Shown one piece after another: positions 38,324 through 51,966 of a DNA stretch of 64,000 nucleotides. The DNA is from Piromyces finnis. Lineage: Eukaryota; Neocallimastigomycota; Neocallimastigomycetes; Neocallimastigales; Neocallimastigaceae. Position 1 is the first letter of the stretch, and the number at the start of each line of letters is the position of its first letter. Made by a program: the position numbers and the translations under genes. The DNA is taken from positions 352,501-416,500 of the forward strand of contig MCFH01000015.1 of NCBI GenBank assembly GCA_002104945.1, read 5' to 3'. The notes beneath the pieces were generated by a model. It was not told where the DNA came from. It saw only the letters and a list, made by a program, of their open reading frames with translations, and ran no database searches.

Positions 38324-41300
38324 ATGTCATTGTCAACGACACCGTCGAATGAAGTATTAAATAGAATTTTAAATGATTTAAAGAGCAGGTAATTTCTTTA
38401 GAGTATGATTATTATTTTTATTATTAAATAAAAAATCAATATTAATTATTAATGTTTTTCTAAAAAAAAAAAAGATCTGAGGAAACAAAATATAAGGCTG
38501 CAAATGAATTAAGAGACCATGTAAATAATTTAAGCGTTTTAATAATAAAATATTATTAAATTTAAAAATATTAAATATACAATCAAAAATTCAATATATA
38601 TAAAACATTAATTATCCTAATGTTGATTTATTTTAAAAAAAGGTAATATCAATATCTAGAGAAATTTCTGGGGAAAATTTTACAAAATTCATTAATGATG
38701 TTAATAGACGAATTTTTTCCTTGATTCAAAGTAACGACAACGATGAAAAGATTGGTGGTATTTTAGCTATAGGTGATTATTATAAATGATAAATGATTTT
38801 CAGTTTAATTAATAATGGAAATTTAACATATTCATTTTTAAATACATGGCTAACATATTAAAAATGAATTTAATTAAACTTTTACAGATAAATTAATTGA
38901 TTTTGATGGAGAAGAAAATACTACAAAAATTACAAGATTTGCCAATTATTTACGTTTTGTTTTACCAGGAAATGATCTTCAAACTATGGTATTGGCTTCT
39001 AAAGCTTTAGGTCGTTTAGCCCAATCTGGTGGTACATTAACACCTGAATTTGTTGAATTCGAAGTTAAACGTGCTTTAGAATGGCTTCAAGGTAGACTGA
39101 TAGTTTGGTATATTTGAAATTTATAATAATAAATATTCAATTTTCTAAATAAAGTATTTCTTTATATATTATAAGGTGACCGTCATGAATCAAAAAGATA
39201 TGCAGCTGTTTTAGTATTAAAGGAGTTGGCACAAAACGCACCAATTTTAATTTATGCATATGTACCAAAAATATTAAATTTAATTTGGGTTGTATTAAAG
39301 GACCCAAAGGTAATATATATATTTATATAATACGCATCTATCTATATATAAATTTGAAAAATTTTATTGATGGCAATTGATTTTATTTAACATTATTATA
39401 CATATATAATGTCATATTTTCAGAATTAATTTTTTCTAATATTATTTAATGAAATTTTTAAATTTATATTATATATATATAATATAACAACAGGTTGTTA
39501 TTAGAGAAGGTGCTGCAGATGCACTTAGCGTATGTCTTGTTTTAATTCAACAAAGAGATGGTAATTCAAATAATTCATGGTATTCAAAGATTTTAGAAGA
39601 AGCTCAAAGAGGATTAAAATTTGGAAGTTCAGATACAATTCATGGATGTTTATTAGTTATTCGTGAATTACTATTACATACAGGAAATGTAATATTCATA
39701 CTTTTTTTTTATTTTATTTTGTTAAAAGTAATATTAAGTTTTATTCAATACTTATATTATTTATTGTATAATTGTACAATATACATTTGTTATTAATCTT
39801 TGAATAGTTCATGGATCAATACTACAAAGAAATTGCGGATATAGTTTTAAAAAATAGAGATAATAAAGATAGTTTAATTCGTAGAACAGTAATATTATTA
39901 ATGTCAGATTTAGCTGATTTTAATGCAAGAGCTTGTAAAAGTGGTTCTCAAAGTAATAATGAAGATAATACTCAGGCTAATAAATTACTTAATTCAATCT
40001 TCGTTAAGAACTATCTTGATGATTGTATGATTTATTTATTATCTCAATTAAAGAAAGATAGAGATCGTTCAATTGGTAATTATAATTTTTACCATTTCAA
40101 TTTATAACAATGAATAATAATATCTTATTATTAATATTAATGATAAATATATGTATTCCTATTTATATTTATAGTATTCACATCAATTGGTAAAATTGCT
40201 ATTGCTGTTGAAAGTAACATTGGTCCATATTTAGATTCCGTTACCCTTAATATAAAAGAAGTATTAACCCAAAAATCGTGCGTATTTAATATATACATAT
40301 ATATTATTTGACAATTAAACAAAACCGCATTAACAAACTAAACGAATTATTTTATTTATGGTTATTATATATAAAATAGACGTTATCGTGTTGGTACTGA
40401 AGTTTATGTATTCCAATGTATTAGTATGTTAGCTACAGCTGTTGGACAAGTTTTAACAAAGCATATGCATGAACTTTTAGATATTATGCTTGCACAAGGC
40501 TTAAGTGAAGCATTAACTCAAGCACTTTCAGACTTAGCTCATTATATACCACCATTATTACCAACTATTCAAGATCGCTTATTAAATGTATTATCTATTA
40601 TTTTAAGTGGACAACCATATCATCATCCAAGTTCATCATTTGCTAAACAAGCCAATTTAATCCAAACTCAAATGCGTGATTTACAAGTAATATATTTATT
40701 ATAAAGATTTTAATTATAAATTATTAAATTATTAAATAATAACTTATATCCTCTCTTCATTATTTTAAAAAAATAGATAACTGAAGGCCATGAAACCGAA
40801 ATTATAATTTTAGCATTAAAGACATTAGGTACTTTTGATTTTTCTGGTCATATGTTGAATGAGTTTGTAAGAGAATATATAGTAAGATATTTGGAAGATG
40901 ATAATGCGGAAGTTAGAAAATCTGCCGCTATTACATGTTGCCATTTATTAGTCAATGATCCAGTTTGTTATCAAACTAGTAATAATTCAATGCAAATTGT
41001 TGGTGAAGTATTAGAAAAATTATTAACAGTTGGTATTACAGATTCTGATGCTCAAATTAGAAAAACTGTATTATCATCGCTTGATGAAAGATTTGATCAT
41101 CATTTAGCTCAAGCTGAAAATATTAGAACTTTGTTTTTAGCTTTAAATGATGAAGTTTTTGCTATAAGAGAAGTTACAATTTCTATTATTGGTAGATTAA
41201 TTGTTCATAATCCAGCTTATATTATGCCTTCTTTAAGAAAGACCTTAATTCAACTTTTATCTGAAATTGAATATTCTGGTGTTAACTGTAATAAAGAAGA

Positions 41301-44300
41301 AGCTGCTCGTCTTTTATCCCATTTAATTAAAAATTCTAGAAGATTAATAAAACCATATGTTGAACCATTACTTAAGGTATTAATTCCAAAATGTAAAGAT
41401 CCAAGTCCTGGAGTAGCTTCAGAAAGTTTGAAGGCTATTGGTGAATTGGCTTTAATTGGTGAAGATATGGTTTCTTATCTTGATGATTTATTCCCAATGA
41501 TTATTGAAACCTTACAAGATCAAAGTAATATTACTAAAAGAGAAGTAGCTTTAAAAACTTTAGGTCAATTAGCTAGTAATACAGGTTATATTATTGAACC
41601 ATATATCAAGTATCCAAATCTTTTAAATATTCTTATTGGTATTCTCAAGACGGAACAAAACATGGCTATTCGTCGTCAAACAGTTAAAGTAATGGGTATT
41701 CTTGGTGCATTGGATCCATATAAACATAAGGTATTTTTTATTTTCTTAAAATATATAAATAAGTATTAAGGAAGAAAAAAAATATTAAAAAAAGGTTTAA
41801 TATATTTATAATAAATTATTTATTTTAAAGATGGCTTTACGTAACCCAAATGAAAATATCTCAAATGTTAGCAGTGAGACTCCAAAGGATAATTTACCTC
41901 TTGGTTTAAGTCCATCATCTGAAGAATATTATCCAACTGTTGCTATTAATGCTTTAATGAGAATTTTACGTGATCCATCATTAAGTGTTCATCATACAGC
42001 AGTAGTTCAAGCTGTTATTTATATATTCAAGACACTTGGATTAAAATGCGTTTCATTTTTACCACAGGTAAGATGAAGATAATTATTGATCAGTATTAAA
42101 ATTTTTATATATATTAATGGAGGAATAACATTTTTATGTTTTATTAAATTATATACTTTTTTTTTTTGTTTAAACAAACATTATTCTAGATTATGCCGGC
42201 TTTTTTAAACATGATGAGAGTATGTCAAGTTGGTAATCTTGAATTTTACTTCCAACAACTTGGTATTTTAGTCACTGTTGTTAAACAACATATTCGTAAT
42301 TATTTAACCGAAATATACCAATTAATCCAAGAATTCTGGAATTTCAATTCAAATATTCAACTCACTATTATTTCATTAATGGAATCTATTGCAATTGCTT
42401 TAAATTGTGAATTTAAGGCATACCTCCCACAATTATTACCACAATTATTACAAATTTTTGAAACCGATACCTCTGAAAAGCGTCAACTTACAATTAAAGT
42501 TTTAAAGGCTTTTATTGTATTTGGTTCAAATCTTGAAGAATACCTTCATTTAGTTATACCAGTAATTATTAAATTATTTGAACGTATTGATGCTCCATTA
42601 GATTTAAGAAGAGAAGCTATTCAAACTATCGGTAATTTATGTAAAAATGTTAATTTCTCAGATCATGCTAGTAGAATTATTCATCCATTAGTTAGAATAT
42701 TACCAAACACAGAATTAAGAAATGATGCAATGGATACCTTAATTAAATTAGTTTTACAATTAAATAGTGACTACGCTATTTTTGTTCCTATGGTCAATAA
42801 GATTTTAATCAAGAATCATATACAACATGCAGAATATGATAATTTAGTAACGAAATTATTAAAGAATGAACCATTACAAAGAATTAGTGATAATGGAGAA
42901 GAATCTATGGATTCTAACCTTGATGACAATTTAGCTGCAGAAATTACTACAAAGAAATTGCCAGTAAATCAACAACATTTAAAGAAGGCATGGGAAGCTT
43001 CTCAACGTTCTACTAAAGAAGATTGGATGGAATGGCTCAGAAGATTAAGTGTTGAACTTCTCAAAGAATCACCATCTCCAGCTCTTAGAGCTTGTGCAAG
43101 TTTAGCTGCTGTATACTATCCTCTTTCTAGAGAATTATTTAACGCTGGTTTTGTTTCCTGTTGGAGTGAACTCTATGATCAATTCCAAGTAAGTTTTATT
43201 ATTTTTATTTATATATATATATATAATATATGTAATATGATTTGGTTTGCTTTAATTATTGTAAAAACAATTTGAATAAATATTGACAATTTTCCTCATG
43301 AATTAACTAGGATGAATTGGTACATGTTTTAGAAACAGCCTTAGTTTCACCAAATATTCCACCAGAATTAATTCAAACATTATTAAATTTAGCTGAATTT
43401 ATGGAACATGATGATAAGGCATTACCAATTGATATCAAGACCCTTGGTGGTTTCGCTGCTAAATGCCACACATACGCAAAGGCTTTACACTACAAGGAAT
43501 TAGAATTTATTTCTGAACCAAAACCAAGTAATATTGAAGCTTTAATTAGTATTAATAATCAATTACAACAACCAGATTCTGCCATTGGTATTCTTACCTA
43601 TGCTCAAGAAAATCATGATATTAAATTAAAGGAATCATGGTATGAAAAGTTACAAAGATGGGAAGATGCTTTGGCTGCTTACGAACGTAAACAATTAGAA
43701 GATCCACTTTCAATTGAAGCTACTATTGGTAGAATGCGTTGTCTTCATGCTTTAGGTGAATGGGAAGCATTATCACAATTAGTAAAAGAAAAATGGGTTT
43801 ACGCTAGTGAAGATACAAGAAAGACTATGGCTCCATTGGCTGCTGGTTCTGCATGGGGTTTAAGTGATTATGAATTAATGGAAGAATATATTGGTGTTAT
43901 GAAGCCTGACAGTCCTGATGGTAGTTTCTTTAGAGCAATTTTAAATGTCAATGGCAATCTTTATCCACAAGCTGAACAATATATCAATAAGACTCGTGAT
44001 CTCTTAGATACCGAATTAACTGCCCTTGTTGGTGAAAGTTATAATAGAGCTTACAGTGTTGTTGTTCGTATTCAAATGCTTGCTGAATTAGAAGAAATTA
44101 TTACCTATAAGAAATTATTTGATCAACCAGAAAGACAAGAAACAATACGAAAGACATGGATGAAACGTTTAAAGGGATGTCAAAAGAATATTGATATATG
44201 GCATCGTATTTTAAGAATTCAAGCCTTAGTAATTTCTCCAAAGGAAAATATGGAAATGTGGATTAAATTTGCTAATTTATGTAGAAAGGGTGGACGTCTT

Positions 44301-45371
44301 AATACTTCATTAAAAACCTTACTCACCTTATCAAATAATAATTCCTTAGATGGTGATCCAATGAACAATCCACCACCAGTTGTATATGCTTATCTTAAGT
44401 ACTTATGGGCAATACCAGAAAATAGAAATCATGCCTACCAAATTATGAAGATTTTCACCAAAGATTTAGTTAATCGTTTAGAAAATTCTTCTTACAATGA
44501 TATATCCTACCATATGGATAATAATTCAAATATGAATAATTATCAAAATTCTATTAAACTACAAAAATTAATTGCCAGATGTTACTTAAGATTAGGTGAA
44601 TGGCAAAAAGCTCAAACAGATGAACTTACCATTGAAACTATTCCAGAAATTCTATCATCACTTCATTCTGCTACTCATTATGATAGTGAATGGTATAAGG
44701 CATGGCATGCTTGGGCCTTAACAAACTTTGAAGTTATTAATTATTATGAAAAGGCTAGTGACAGTAATAATGTATCAGCTAAAGACTTAATTGAATATGT
44801 TAAACCATCCATTTTCGGTTTCTTCAAATCTATCGCTTTAAGTAAATCCAATTCACTTCAAGATACTCTTCGTCTTATTACTTTATGGTTTAAGTATGGT
44901 TATAATGGTGAAGTTAATGCAGCTGTTAATGATGGTTTAAGCCGTGTTAGTGTTGATACATGGCTTCAAGTTATACCACAAGTAAATATAAAACAAATTA
45001 TATATATATATATATATATATTTATTTATGCATCGTTTAAATCTTTATAAAAAATTAAATTTATTATTATATCATTATTATGATTATAATGAAAATTTTA
45101 TTAATAAATTTTATTTTATTTTTTTTATTAATTATAGTTAATTGCTCGTATCTATACCAATCATTCCCATGTTCGTAATTTACTTCAACAATTACTTACA
45201 GATGTAGGTAAGGAACATCCTCAAGCTTTAGTATACTCATTAACTGTTGCTTCAAAATCTCCAAATATTGAACGTCAAAACGCTGCCAATTCTATTATGG
45301 AAAAAATGATGATTCATAGTGCTACACTTGTAAATCAAGTAAATATCAAAAAAAAAAAGATTATAAATATC

Positions 45372-45402
<31 letters not shown>

Positions 45403-47870
45403 GTATAATTTTTATATTTTTAGTATTTTTATTTTTATTTTTATTATATATATATTATTGTTATTATTTTTATTATTAATGTTCAAGAATAGATAATGAA
45501 AATAATTCTTGTATTCTTGCACTTTTATATTTTTATTAATGGTAATTTGTTTATATAAATATCAATATAGGCTTTATTAGTATCACAAGAACTTATTAGA
45601 GTAGCTATTTTATGGCATGAAATGTGGCATGAAGGAATAGAAGAAGCTTCAAGATTATACTTTGGTAATCATAATATTGAAGGAATGTTTGCCACATTAC
45701 AACCACTTCATCAAATGTTAGAAAAAGGTCCAGAAACTATGAGAGAAATTTCATTTAATCAAGGTTTTGGTAGAGATTTATCTGAAGCCTTAGATTGGTG
45801 TAGAAAATACACAAAGACCAAAGATATCAATGATCTTAATCAAGCTTGGGATCTTTACTATACTGTATTCAGAAAGATTAATAAACAATTACCACAATTA
45901 ACTTCCTTAGAACTTAAATATGTCTCGCCTAAATTATTAAATGCTAGAGATTTAGAACTTGCTGTCCCAGGTCAATACCGTAGTGGTGAACCTGTTATCA
46001 GAATTCAATCCTTTATTCCAACTTTGAATATCATTACTTCCAAACAAAGACCAAGAAGATTGTCAATAAAGGGTAGTGATGGAAAAGAATATCAATATTT
46101 ACTTAAGGGTAAGAATAAATTTATATATAATAAAAAATTATTATTTTTATTAGATAATTTCATTTAAAATATATATTATTAAAACAATACCAATTATTAT
46201 TATAATTATTATAATTATTGTTTTTTTTTGGGGGGGTTGTATATTATATATACAGGTCATGAAGATCTTCGTCAAGATGAACGTGTTATGCAATTATTCG
46301 GTTTAATTAATACTTTATTAGCAGATGATCCAGAAACTTTCACTCGTCATATGAATATTCAACGTTATCCTGTTATACCATTATCACCAAATTCAGGTTT
46401 AATTGGTTGGGTACCACATTGTGATACTTTACACGCTTTAATTCGTGATTATAGAGAAAGTAAGAAAACTTTACTTAATATTGAACATCGTCTTATGCTT
46501 CAAGTAACGTATTCCCCTTTACAGTTTTAAAATTTAATATTTATTCCTTTGTTTTTCATAGGAAAATATATATATATATATGTATTAATGTATTTTAATA
46601 TATATATCTATTTTTTTTATTTTTAAATAGATGGCACCAGATTATGATAATCTTACTTTATTACAAAAAGTTGAAGTATTTGAATATGCTGCTGATAATA
46701 CTACAGGTCAAGATTTATACAAGGTTTTATGGATAAAGAGTAGAAATTCCGAAGTAAGTATCCTTGTATATTAAAAATAATAACGATAAATAATATTTAT
46801 GATAAAAAAAAAAAAAGGACTTTTATTCATTTTTTCTTTTTATAATTTTAAAAAATAGGCTTGGTTAGATAGACGTACTAACTATACCAGATCATTAGCA
46901 GTAATGTCTATGGTTGGATATATCCTTGGTCTTGGTGATAGACATCCATCTAATTTAATGTTAGATAGATTTACAGGTAAGGTTGTCCATATTGATTTCG
47001 GTGATTGTTTCGAAGTAGCTATGCATCGTGAAAAATTCCCAGAACGTATTCCATTCAGATTAACAAGAATGTTAATTAATGCTATGGAAGTCAGTGGTAT
47101 TGAAGGTAACTTTAGAATTACTTGTGAACATGTTATGAGAGTTCTTCGTGAAAATAAGGATAGTTTGATGGCTGTATTGGAAGCTTTCGTATACGATCCA
47201 TTAATTAACTGGAGATTAATTACCAATCCAAGTCCAAAGATTGGTAAGTTTAAAAAAAAAAAATTTTTTTTTTATAATATTATATACATTTGAGACTTTT
47301 ATTTTTTAAAATATATATATATATATATTATATTAATAACCCTCCTCCTTATAATAATATACAATTATTTTAGACAATAAACCTACTCAAAATAAGAGAA
47401 ATGATGGTAAATAAATATTTTATAAATATTTTATTGATTAATAATAAGAAATTTATAATAAAATAAATGATTAATATATAATATATATCTCTATAAATTA
47501 GATGAAAATCACAACTTTTATGGAAATAGAAAACAAAGAAATGAAAATGATTTGGTTAACAATGGTAAAAAAATTAAATAATAGAATGTATTCATAATTT
47601 TTGAACTATTTTTAAAAATTAATTATTAACATTTTTTTTTTTTTTTTTTTTTTTTTTTTGGAAATTAATATAGAAGAAATAGACAAGGTTGAATACTTGA
47701 ACCCACGTGCTGTACAAATTGTTAATCGTATTCAAAATAAATTAACTGGTCGTGACTTTAAACCAAACAATGTTTTAGATGTTCGTTCTCAAGTATATCA
47801 ATTAATAGAACAAGCAACATCTGTAGAAAATCTTTGTCAATGTTATATTGGTTGGTGTGCTTTCTGGTAG
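38324..47870 (+). CDS. TOR: Target of rapamycin (TOR) phosphatidylinositol-kinase-related kinase
   Basis: Twenty-one exons: 38324-38388, 38475-38520, 38643-38772, 38888-39091, 39176-39309, 39494-39688, 39808-40075, 40175-40277, 40380-40686, 40777-41730, 41831-42067, 42190-43188, 43311-44981, 45138-45338, 45571-46108, 46256-46503, 46631-46753, 46859-47243, 47374-47406, 47502-47564, 47674-47870; 2366 aa. N-terminal HEAT repeats are followed by a FAT region (mainly exons 12-14). The FRB domain (~1844-1940, [20 protein letters not shown]...) has Ser1865, Phe1869 and Trp1931, matching mTOR Ser2035, Phe2039 and Trp2101. The kinase has [24 protein letters not shown] (2167-2173) and HIDFGD (Asp2187). 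The FATC ends [14 protein letters not shown] is the catalytic core of TORC1 and TORC2, coupling nutrients to growth. Two mini-exons (33 and 63 nt) encode a charged linker between kinase and FATC. Confidence 0.97.
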
Positions 47871-48730
47871 AAAAACTTTTTTTCAACCTCATGAAAATTA
47901 AATTATTTATATATATCAATTTATTTAAAATATCATAAATATTTTAAGATAATATTTAAAAATTAATAATACAAAAAAAAAAAAAAAAAAAAAAAAAAAA
48001 AGCAAAAACTGTATAAAATCAAAATTTTTAAAGAAATAGGATAATTAAAAATAATGAAATAAAATAAAAATTAAATAAAAATATACATATTATTATAATC
48101 TAAACTATTATAAAAAGATGAAAAAAAATAAGTATGTCTCACATATAAATTTATGATTTTTTCTAATCCAATATAAAAATATATTTCTTTATTTTGTCCT
48201 TAACATCGAAAGTTCACTTTTCATAATTCCTATTTTTTAATAATTTTAACAATAAATCATAATAGAATAAACATTTTTACTTTCTTTTCATTAATTTCAA
48301 TATTCCTCTTTCACACACACCCACATTTTCACATTTCACTTAAAAACACATTTTCATATATATATTTTTAAATTTTTTTATTTATTTATTTATATTTTAC
48401 ATTTTTAACTAATTTCTACATTTATATAAATTTAAAAAAAAAAATCGGCTTACCTAAAAAAAAATAATAAATAAAAATATTTTAGTATTTTTCTTTAAAA
48501 CTTATTCTCATTATTTATTAATGATCATTATTAACCCATTTGTCAACACTTGAAAAAAAATACATATTATTTTCAGGGGATTGACAGATTGAATAATTTT
48601 AGGTATAGAATAATCATTTCATTAATAATATATTCATATAGCAATTATACTTTTTTAAAAATTTACCTTTATTGTACTTTTTCAATTTTTATTTTTTGTT
48701 CCATACAATAAATAATTTATAAATATTTAA

Positions 48731-48790
48731 TAGATCAGTACTTCTTAGAGAAAATTACTCATTGGCCATGCGGCCTCCCTGCTAAAGTTT
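48731..48790. other. GC-richer island of unknown nature
   Basis: Stands out from surrounding DNA by CATTGGCCATGCGGCCTCCC and neighbouring sequence, with a GGCC-ATGC-GGCC hairpin core and a T run after GCTAAAG. Short open readings exist on both strands (for example ITHWPCGLPAKVFLPLN on plus). It may be a small RNA, a transposon scrap or a relic exon. I match it to no known family. Confidence 0.35.
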
Positions 48791-50080
48791 TTCTTCCTCT
48801 CAATTAAATATTTATAATTAACTTTTTCTTATATTATTTATATTGATTACATTTTTAATACCAAAATAATAAATATAAATAATATTTTCCTTTCTCCTTT
48901 ATATCATTTTTTTACTATCAATTCTTTATTATTTTTTGATAGAGGAGAGGGATAAAATTAATGGGAATTTTTTTCATTTTATATCTATTGAAATCCTAGT
49001 TTAATTTGATTGGTTGAATTTATTAATTATATGTTAATCTTACAAATTATTAATTCTAATGACAAATAAAGTATAGAATTAAAAGTATAGAATAGATAAG
49101 TAGATAGTTAGACTCTAGGATAATAATGAAATTGAATTAAATGAAAGAGGAGTAAATCAAAATTATAAAAAAAAACTATTAATATGTATAACCTGAAAAA
49201 TATTTTAAAAATAGTTTACCATAAACTTTATATATCAATTATTAAATATTAATAAGATTTTTATGAGAAATTTTAAAAAAAAAATAATATAATGGTAAGT
49301 TGAGATTTGATTATTATTTATTATTTATTTTATTTTATGGTTTAATTGTATAACTTTTTATTATTTTATTATATTATTTAAATATTTCAGAATATTGTAT
49401 TAAATAAAAAAAAGGGGGGTTTATCATTGTACTTTTATTTTAATAAAAGACATATGATATATTATGGAAAAAATAATGATAATAATTATGTAAATATATA
49501 CTTTGAGGATAACTTGATTAGCTTTATTATAAAGTCGGTCGTTTACCTTAGTATTTAATGATGTGTTTCGTATATTGTTATTGTTATTTTTTCTCCTTTT
49601 TTTATTTTTATTTAATATATAGGAATTTTAATATTTCAAAAATATGATGAAATTATTGAATAATATAGAGTAAAATAATAAAAAGAAGAAACATTTGAAT
49701 AGTAAAATAATAATTAAATAGTAAAATAATTAACCCTAGTTATTGTTTAACTTTGATAACAGTTTTTTATGTTATCAAAAAAGTAAAAAGAAACAAGACT
49801 ATAATTAAATTTTTCTTTTTTATATATTTTTTTCTTTTTTTTTTTATAAAGTAAAAAAGTATTAATAATTAATAGCAACTTGAAAAATGTTATTTTTTTT
49901 TAAAAAAAAATTATTTGTATTTGTTAAATAATTCTATTTCAAGCATAAAACATAATTACAATTAAGTAATTATGAAAGATTCTAATTTTTATGTTGATGA
50001 CATGAAGATGTTCTTGTTTTTAAGTTTGGCATATAATTACAATAACAAAATACAATAATTTTAACAAAATTTCTAATATC

Positions 50081-50119
50081 TAATAATATAATTATCATAT
50101 AATGATAATTATATTACTA
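50081..50119. repeat. Near-perfect 18-bp palindrome
   Basis: Bases 50081-50098 pair with 50102-50119 with one mismatch, leaving a 3-nt loop. A simple A/T palindrome of this length is unusual even in A/T-rich DNA. Confidence 0.85.
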
Positions 50120-50135
50120 GGTATTAAAATTTTTT

Positions 50136-50295
50136 AAAAAAATAAAAATTATAAAGAATCTTTTAGTTCATACTTAATAAGAAACTCATGATATCGGAAT
50201 AAAATATTCTTTGATATTATTTTCTTAAGTATATTATTTATTAGTATTGCTAAGCTAATAAAAACTAAAAGAATTCTAGAATTTTTATTTTTTTT
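50136..50295. mobile_element. Possible MITE-like element, ~160 bp, imperfect terminal inverted repeats
   Basis: The outer arms (50136-50175, AAAAAAATAAAAATT...AGAATCTTTTAGTT, and 50258-50295, AACTAAAAGAATTC...AATTTTTATTTTTTT) are inverted copies with a few mismatches. Inside, ATACTTAATAAGAAA (from ~50170) pairs with TTTTCTTAAGTAT (to ~50232). The whole unit could fold into one long hairpin. It has no coding capacity. A nonautonomous DNA element is a guess from its shape. Confidence 0.4.
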
Positions 50296-51966
50296 CTTAT
50301 TAATATTTATAAAAAGTTATTGGTGTTATACATATTATTGTATATTCTTGTCACTACTAAATAACTGAAAAAATTCAACAATTCTAAGTAAAGAAACACT
50401 TTTTTTTAGTTAGTCAACATATAGAACTATAATTTTATTAGAAGTAAACTATTAACAGTGACAAGTTTAAAAAAAAAAAATAACAAAATAAAAAAAAAAA
50501 ATAAAAATTAAAAAAAAAGAAAAAAAAAAGAAAATAAAAAATTATATATAAAATAAGAATTATAATTACTGTCTTTTTTTTTTTTATTTTATTTTATATA
50601 TTACTCGACATAACCCCTAATGAATATGTAAAGTAAAAAAGAAGGAAAAAAGAGTTAAGCAGTAGTAATACTTCTTATATATAACAATAGTATATATAAT
50701 TTTTTTTTTCTTTTTTTTTTCTTTTTTTCTTTTTTATTATTTTATATTTTATTTTATTTTTTTTTTTTATTTCATTAAATAAAATAGATTGAACAGAGTT
50801 ATTACCATACAATAACGATGATGATAATGCTTTATATCTATTTATTTTATGTTTTTTTTTTTTTTTTTTTTTTGTTTTTTTTTTGTTTTTTTTTTACTTT
50901 TTTTTTTTTTCTTTTTTTTAATACAAATTGATAATGGATAACATTTTTATCTGTTAGTATTAAATTTGTAATAAGATTTAAAAACAAATAAAAAATAAAA
51001 GTGAACCAACCATAAAAGTGTTGTGTAACCAAAAATTCATAGCTGTTTTTTTAATTAAATAATAAAAAATATTTTGTGCTTTTAAAGTACCTCTTTTCTT
51101 TATGTATATAAAAAAAAAATAACAAAATAGTAGGGTCCAAGTAAATGAAGTTTAAATGAATATTAAAATCATAATTTAAAATAACTAAAAAAAAAAAAAA
51201 AAAGAATTATCAACTCCTTTTATTACCTAAGCATTAATAATAGAAAGGAAAGTAATGATTAAAAAAAAAAAAATTTATAGTTACAATATGGTATATATAA
51301 AAATATTATTTTAATAGTAATAAATTCAATTGTTCTCGCTAGAAATATTTATAATTTAAAAATAATAAATCTTTAAATTAGTTATAATTATAAATCCATG
51401 TATAGGGAATGCATTTGTATAGAGCATAAATACTCTGATGTATATATATAAATAGAGAGAGAATGAAGTATTTTAATAATCGGATAAGATTATTCTTATA
51501 TAATATGTATATCTATTTATATATTTTTTAAATTTATATTTATTTATTAATAAATAGTATAGTATTAAATAAATTGTACTCTTATAATAACATGATAAAA
51601 ATAAAAAGGTAAAAACCATTTTAGAGATACCTTTTTTTTTTTTTTTGCAAGGATTATACCTCACAAAATTAAAATTAAAATTAGATTAAAAATTTTTTTT
51701 TTTTTAATTAATCAATTCCAATAAAATAAAAAGTTTAATAATAAAAAAATATTAAATAAATTAAAATTTTGATTTTTTTTTTGAACCATTTTTATATCGA
51801 ATGAACTTTTTTGATTCTGGTTATCGTTCTTTTTTATTATAAAACATAAAAGTTTTTTTTTAATATTCACTTTCTATTGTTTTTTGTATTTTAGTATTAT
51901 ATATCGATAAATAAAACAATATCATTTTAAATATCAGAATAAGAATAAAAAAGAAAAACAATTAAA

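Larger units (their letters stand above)
47871..51966. other. Intergenic, 4.1 kb, with two inverted repeats and a GC-richer patch
   Basis: Between TOR and the pantothenate kinase fusion (both plus strand). Noted items: poly-A at 47973-48001, a GC-richer patch at 48731-48790, a long palindrome (50081-50119) and a MITE-like nested inverted repeat (50136-50295). The Lys-rich minus-strand open frame near 50847-51032 comes from poly-T. No gene is supported. Confidence 0.55.

Noticed and set aside
46882-47226. Minus-strand open frame opposite the TOR kinase core
   Set aside because: Antisense shadow of the highly conserved kinase exon.
50847-51664. Lys-rich minus-strand open frames
   Set aside because: Driven by poly-T stretches. 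No domain, no plausible splice partners.
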